A DNA stretch of 7,961 nucleotides from a bacterium UBP2_UBA4780 (GTDB taxonomy: Bacteria > Edwardsbacteria > AC1 > EtOH8), in NCBI GenBank assembly GCA_002403115.1, contig DHHE01000107.1, positions 1-7,961 of the forward strand, written 5' to 3'. The position numbers and the translations under genes are program-made. The stretch's first letter is position 1. The number at the start of each line of letters is the position of its first letter. Positions 5,171 to 7,961 of this stretch are shown here, one piece after another. The notes beneath the pieces were generated by a model that was not told where the DNA came from, did not search any database, and saw only the letters and a program-made list of their open reading frames with translations.

Positions 5171-5593
5171 TTATCTTCGCCTTTTGCCCGCCGATTCCAG
5201 CCGTCTCAGCGTCCTCTCATCCAGCCCGAAGTAATGGCCGACCTCGTGGATGAGCGTCTGGCGGACCTGCTCGACCACCTCCTCCCGGGTGCGGCAGACG
5301 GACTCGATGTTCCTCTGGTATAGCTCGATGTGGTCTGGCATCATGCCGGAGACCGGGAAGCCGGGGCGCACGGTGTAGGGGACCCCGATGTAGACCCCCA
5401 GCAGGCCGTGCCGCGGGGGCCTGGGGCGCATCGAGCCCAGAACCTCGTCCGAGGGATAGTCCTCGACCGCGATCGAGATGTTGTCCAGACGCCGGCGGAA
5501 CATCTCGGGCAGTTCTTCCACCGCCCGGTCCACCAGCTCGCCGAACTCCCCGGGCTCGAGCCGGATGCCGCTATCTTTGGGCGAAGATGTCAT
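5171..5593 (-). CDS. Small zincin-like metallopeptidase-family protein
   Basis: 140 residues. The C-terminal part has the zinc-metalloprotease signature HEVGHYFGLDE (residues 116-126). H116 and H120 are predicted zinc ligands, E117 the catalytic base, and an acidic residue near 126 the third ligand. Preceding segments also match the short 'possible zinc metallopeptidase' family (PF06262 type). These are FGELVDRAVEELPEMFRRRLDNISIAVED at the N-terminus, MPDHIELYQRNIE before the active site, and VRQTLIHE leading into it. Family members are of similar length, so it is complete. They are soluble and mostly of unknown substrate. The start ATG at 5593 overlaps the end of the exporter gene by 23 bp in another frame and has no clear Shine-Dalgarno site. 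Translational coupling is therefore likely. The basic tail AGKRRR ends at a TAA; the frame then stays open for 39 codons to a TGA, which I regard as chance. Confidence 0.88.
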   Translation of the reverse strand: MTSSPKDSGIRLEPGEFGELVDRAVEELPEMFRRRLDNISIAVEDYPSDEVLGSMRPRPPRHGLLGVYIGVPYTVRPGFPVSGMMPDHIELYQRNIESVCRTREEVVEQVRQTLIHEVGHYFGLDERTLRRLESAGKRRR

Positions 5594-6344
5594 ACGCTAT
5601 CTTGGCGAACAGCAGGACCAGCACCCCGAGGAATACGGGGCGGACGGCCCGGTTGCCGTTTTTGATGACCATCCGGGCGCCGATCAGATTGCCGGCGATG
5701 CCGCAGGCCGCGGCCGGCAGGCCGATGGAGTAGATGACCTTGCCGCCGGCCATGAAAGCCGCCAGGGCGGCAGCGTTGGAGGCGAGGTTGACCACCTTGG
5801 TGTTGGCGTTGGCCGTCACCAGGTCGTAGCGCAGGGCCAGGGCGTAAAACAGAATGAGGAAGGTCCCGGTGCCCGGGCCGAAGAATCCATCGTAGAAACC
5901 TATGGCCAGCGCGGCCGGCGCGGCCAGGAGGAACTTTCGGGCGGGACCAACAGAGCCCGAGCGGTCAAGTCTTCCCAGTTCGCCCTTGGAAAAGCTGAAG
6001 ACGGTGATGGCCGGGACCAGGACGATCAGCACGTAGCGCAGGAAACCGGGGTCGACCAGCATCACCGCCCGGGCGCCCAGATACGAGCCGGCCAGGGCGC
6101 AGGCGGCGCTTATCAGGGCCACCGGCAGGTCGATCATCCGGTGCTGGTGGAAGCGGAGCGCGGCGAACAGGGTGCCGAAGGCCGAGGAGAATTTGTTGTT
6201 GCCCAGGACGAAATGGGGCGGCAGTCCGGCGGCCAGGTAGGCCGGGACCGATATCAGCCCGCCGCCGCCGGCCATGGAGTCCACCACCCCGGCGAAGAAG
6301 ACGGCCGGAAGGATGATGGCGTAGGCATGCCAGTCGAGGTTCAT
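5571..6344 (-). CDS. TauE/SafE (TSUP) family membrane anion exporter
   Basis: 257 residues from the ATG at 6344. I chose that start because GGGAG lies five bases before it (6354-6350); an in-frame GTG at 6365 has no such signal. The two pseudo-repeat halves of the TSUP family are clear. The first has AGVVDSMAGGGGLISVPAY and GNNKFSSAFGTLFAALRF (about 18-64). The second has GFYDGFFGPGTGTFLILF and NANTKVVNLASNAAAL (about 149-193). Conserved Asn and Gly-rich turns are intact in both. Hydrophobic segments fill most of the chain, consistent with about 8 inner-membrane helices. Family members export sulfite, sulfoacetate or other sulfur/organic anions; substrate cannot be assigned here. The closest general label is YfcA-like permease. 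It is transcribed from the promoter at 6396-6424, with the metallopeptidase gene overlapping its end. Confidence 0.92.
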   Translation of the reverse strand: MNLDWHAYAIILPAVFFAGVVDSMAGGGGLISVPAYLAAGLPPHFVLGNNKFSSAFGTLFAALRFHQHRMIDLPVALISAACALAGSYLGARAVMLVDPGFLRYVLIVLVPAITVFSFSKGELGRLDRSGSVGPARKFLLAAPAALAIGFYDGFFGPGTGTFLILFYALALRYDLVTANANTKVVNLASNAAALAAFMAGGKVIYSIGLPAAACGIAGNLIGARMVIKNGNRAVRPVFLGVLVLLFAKIAYDIFAQR

Positions 6345-6353
6345 CAAATCTCC

Positions 6354-6378
6354 CACGAAAAACACGAAACATGCGAAA
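6354..6378. repeat. Three CGAAA copies at exact 9-bp spacing in the exporter leader
   Basis: On the plus strand CGAAA begins at 6356, 6365 and 6374, within imperfect 9-mers CCCACGAAA, AACACGAAA and CATGCGAAA. The repeats lie in the predicted 5' leader of the exporter mRNA, just upstream of and partly covering its Shine-Dalgarno site. They could be a regulator or RNA-protein binding array, or simple slippage. Confidence 0.5.
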
Positions 6379-6395
6379 AGGGTCCACCACCGCTA

Positions 6396-6424
6396 AGGAT
6401 ATTCTATAGTCGGCGCAAAGTCAA
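6396..6424 (-). promoter_or_regulatory. Promoter of the exporter-peptidase unit
   Basis: Minus strand: TTGACT (6424-6419), 17 bp, TATCCT (6401-6396), with start expected near 6389 and a leader of about 45 nt to the ATG at 6344. The -35 matches five of six consensus bases and the -10 four of six. It stands back to back with the phosphatase promoter, the two -35 boxes 10 bp apart. Confidence 0.6.
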
Positions 6425-6434
6425 TACCGCCCGC

Positions 6435-6463
6435 TTGAATACCGGCTCCGGATGTTATATACT
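6435..6463 (+). promoter_or_regulatory. Promoter of the phosphatase gene, predicted leaderless
   Basis: Plus strand: TTGAAT (6435-6440), 17 bp, TATACT (6458-6463). The -10 is followed by seven bases (TGTCCGC) and then the ATG at 6471, so transcription should start at or next to the A of the start codon. No purine-rich ribosome-binding sequence exists in those bases. Confidence 0.7.
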
Positions 6464-6470
6464 TGTCCGC

Positions 6471-7244
6471 ATGTTCAAAAAGGAACACCAACTAGCAGCC
6501 AGGGCGGCCGGGGAGGCCGGCAGCTACCTGCTGGGAATGTCGAAAAAGCATTTCCGGGTCGGCTTCAAGGGGAAAATAGACCCGGTGACCGAGGCCGACA
6601 CCGGGGCCGAGAGGCTGATCATCTCGGCCATCCGCAAGCGCTTTCCGGACGATGACATCCTGACCGAGGAGACCTCGGACCAGAGGAGGCGTTCGGCCCG
6701 GCGCTGGATAATCGACCCCCTGGACGGGACCACCAATTTCTCGCACGGATTTCCCTTCTGGTGCGTGTCCATAGCCTTCGAATCGGAAGGGACGGTCGAG
6801 TGCGGCGCGATCCGCAGCCCGGTGCTGAGGGAGTTCTTCTCGGCCCGGCGGGGGCGGGGGGCGTTCCTCAACGGTCGGCGTATCCGGGTCTCAAAACAAA
6901 CCAGGCTGGAGAGGTGCCTGCTGGCCACCGGGTTCCCCTACGACGTCCACACCAGCCGCAACGACAACCTGAGATACTTCCGGCGTTTCATCAAGAAGGC
7001 CCAGGCGGTGCGGCGGCCCGGCTCGGCGGCCATGGACCTGGCCTACGTGGCCTGCGGCCGGTTCGACGGGTTCTGGGAGATGAAGCTCAAGCCGTGGGAC
7101 ATGGCGGCCGCGGCATTGATGGTGGAGGAGGCCGGAGGCAGGGTGACGGATTTCGCGGGAGACAGGTTCTCGATATACAAGCCGGAGTGTTTGGCCAGCA
7201 ACGGGAGGGTGCATGGGGTGATGAAGAATACTATTCTTAGTTAG
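6471..7244 (+). CDS. Inositol monophosphatase family protein
   Basis: 257 residues with all signatures of the Mg-dependent, lithium-sensitive phosphatase family. VTEADTGAERLI is at residues 39-50. The metal-binding acidic pair is in ILTEETSD (E66/E67; the usual GEE is TEE here). Motif 1 is WIIDPLDGTTNF (79-90, with D82 and D85 as metal ligands and the GT loop binding phosphate). Motif 2 is KPWDMAAAALMVEEAGG (207-223, with D210). Length is typical. The enzyme hydrolyses a sugar or inositol monophosphate in the cytoplasm. Related members act on myo-inositol-1-phosphate, fructose-1,6-bisphosphate or PAP, and the exact substrate cannot be read from sequence. The frame is open far upstream, but that part is antisense to the exporter and shows no homology. 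The ATG at 6471 fits both the family start and the promoter. It is monocistronic, ending before a strong palindrome. Confidence 0.95.
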   Translation: MFKKEHQLAARAAGEAGSYLLGMSKKHFRVGFKGKIDPVTEADTGAERLIISAIRKRFPDDDILTEETSDQRRRSARRWIIDPLDGTTNFSHGFPFWCVSIAFESEGTVECGAIRSPVLREFFSARRGRGAFLNGRRIRVSKQTRLERCLLATGFPYDVHTSRNDNLRYFRRFIKKAQAVRRPGSAAMDLAYVACGRFDGFWEMKLKPWDMAAAALMVEEAGGRVTDFAGDRFSIYKPECLASNGRVHGVMKNTILS

Positions 7245-7258
7245 AAACTGTAACAGTT

Positions 7259-7299
7259 ATTTCAAAAGCCCATGAGCATTGCTCATGGGCTTTTGAAAT
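7259..7299. terminator. 41-bp perfect palindrome, bidirectional terminator
   Basis: Twenty-base arms (7259-7278 and 7280-7299) pair perfectly around one central base. The GC core GCCCATGAGCA/TGCTCATGGGC is flanked by AAAA on one side and TTTT on the other. Either strand thus reads as stem followed by a U-run. It sits 15 bp after the phosphatase stop and 9 bp beyond the end of the convergent gene at 7308, so it should stop transcription from both. Confidence 0.9.
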
Positions 7300-7307
7300 G
7301 TGCGGCG

Positions 7308-7826
7308 CTAGCGAACGGTATCGACAAGGAACTCCTGAAAGTTATATCTATCTCTGCTGGCGATAAATGCGCCAATAGGGATGCCCGCAAGTCCACCGTA
7401 AAATGCCAAACCCATCCCGTACATCTTGGCTTTGTCGCCGGCAGAGAAGCTGATAAAACTGCTCCGCGAATCGTCGCCTTCCACATGGCCAGCTATAAAA
7501 CCCATGAGCCCGCCAACCACAATCCCAATTCCCAAACCCTCAATAGCGCCTCGCCACCTGCTTTTAATCACAAAGCAACGAATCCCTGCGTTGCTAAAGG
7601 AAAATGAATTGCTCAGGCCGTTCAGCCAATAGGTCGAATCGGCGGCAATCCGAACACTGTTCGCCTCGGTCGCCGTGCCGTCAATGGCAGTTATCCTTAC
7701 CCGCTTGCCGTGGAACTCGTCATTCAAAGACTGAGGGGCGCAGTTCCGGTGGGTGTGGGTGCAACCGGTGTAGAGAAAGATGACGGCGACGAAAAATGAC
7801 ATGGCCGAATATTTCATGGCAAGCAC
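7308..7826 (-). CDS. Predicted lipoprotein with two glycine-rich membrane-like segments
   Basis: 172 residues from a GTG at 7826; an ATG three codons later (7817) is equally possible and neither has a clear Shine-Dalgarno site. The N-terminus (MKYSAMSFFVAVIFLYTGC) is a signal peptide ending in a lipobox-like YTGC, so lipid attachment at Cys22 is likely though the -3 Tyr is not ideal. A soluble part follows with short beta-strand-like segments (KRVRITAID, NSVRIAADSTYWL). Then come two glycine-rich hydrophobic stretches (about 92-116, IEGLGIGIVVGGLMGFIAG; and about 135-155, YGMGLAFYGGLAGIPIGAF) separated by a charged loop with FSAGDKA. The glycine spacing resembles glycine-zipper helices of envelope proteins. 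I do not recognise a named family. It lies 14 bp after the stop of the upstream gene and is probably co-transcribed with it. Confidence 0.8.
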   Translation of the reverse strand: MLAMKYSAMSFFVAVIFLYTGCTHTHRNCAPQSLNDEFHGKRVRITAIDGTATEANSVRIAADSTYWLNGLSNSFSFSNAGIRCFVIKSRWRGAIEGLGIGIVVGGLMGFIAGHVEGDDSRSSFISFSAGDKAKMYGMGLAFYGGLAGIPIGAFIASRDRYNFQEFLVDTVR

Positions 7827-7840
7827 ATTCTGGATGCAAT

Positions 7841-7961
7841 TTACGGGAAACGCCCCTTCGTCTCATAAGGCAGGATGAACAACAGGTAATCCTCCTCCAG
7901 GACCGGTGCGCCCATCCTCTTCTCAATCTCTTTCCTGCTTACCAACCTCTCCCTTGCCTTG
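7841..7961 (-). CDS. C-terminal fragment of an unidentified gene (5' end beyond window)
   Basis: The last 39 codons of a minus-strand frame enter from the right edge and stop at TAA (7843-7841). The segment is highly charged at first (KARERLVSRKEIEKRM), then has a short hydrophobic patch within EEDYLLFILPYETKGRFP. Too little remains to identify it. Its stop lies 14 bp before the lipoprotein start, so the two likely form an operon whose promoter is outside the window. Confidence 0.55.
   Translation of the reverse strand, partial: KARERLVSRKEIEKRMGAPVLEEDYLLFILPYETKGRFP

Noticed and set aside
4916..5593. Peptidase, following 39 open codons and miniprotein all in one frame, interrupted by TAA and TGA
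   Set aside because: Considered as a broken longer gene or stop-codon recoding. The peptidase is full length for its family, the miniprotein has its own strong ribosome-binding site, and other genes here end normally in TAA and TGA, so separate genes are simpler.
6345..6365. Upstream GTG start (6365) for the exporter
   Set aside because: The added residues precede the family start, and GGGAG is correctly spaced for the ATG at 6344 instead.
5478..6470. Plus-strand frame of about 330 codons continuous with the phosphatase gene
   Set aside because: It is antisense to the exporter and peptidase genes, low in hydrophobic structure and rich in G, Q, H and R as expected of a shadow frame in GC-rich DNA. 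Family similarity begins only at 6471.

Overview
The window looks like chromosome from a Gram-negative, fairly GC-rich bacterium. The evidence is a signal-peptide protein ending in Phe like an outer-membrane barrel, a predicted lipoprotein, an ECF sigma/anti-sigma pair, and promoters close to the sigma-70 consensus with 17-bp spacers. I cannot name the phylum from sequence alone. An uncultured or deep-branching Gram-negative lineage is plausible but is inference. There is no sign of phage, transposon, CRISPR, rRNA or tRNA.

Left to right: (1) 1-905, minus strand: a two-gene unit of a six-helix membrane protein followed by a winged-helix regulator that runs off the left edge. It is driven by a perfect TTGACA-N17-TATAAT promoter fused to the terminator of the previous unit. 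(2) 997-4826, minus strand: a four-gene envelope-stress-like operon transcribed from the right. The order is ECF sigma factor, zinc-finger anti-sigma factor with two predicted membrane helices, an exported bactofilin-like solenoid with a multi-pass membrane tail, and a secreted solenoid fused to a predicted outer-membrane barrel. (3) 4866-5170: a stretch with no long gene. It holds a 30-residue membrane miniprotein with a strong Shine-Dalgarno site and its own terminator. (4) 5171-6344, minus strand: overlapping genes for a TauE/SafE-type anion exporter and a small zincin-like metallopeptidase. (5) 6471-7244, plus strand: an inositol-monophosphatase-family enzyme, divergent from the exporter. 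(6) 7308-7961, minus strand: a small predicted lipoprotein and the last 39 codons of an unidentified gene, separated from the phosphatase by a 41-bp perfect palindrome that should terminate in both directions.

The most interesting part is unit 2. A sigma factor and its membrane-anchored inhibitor are linked to two exported proteins built on repeated beta-solenoid rungs, one predicted in the inner membrane and one in the outer membrane. This suggests a sigma-controlled envelope module. Two genes (sigma factor and phosphatase) have promoters placed so that transcription should begin at the A of the start codon, i.e. leaderless mRNAs. Most other genes here have a recognisable Shine-Dalgarno site. 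All functional links are inferred from layout and sequence motifs; nothing was searched against a database.
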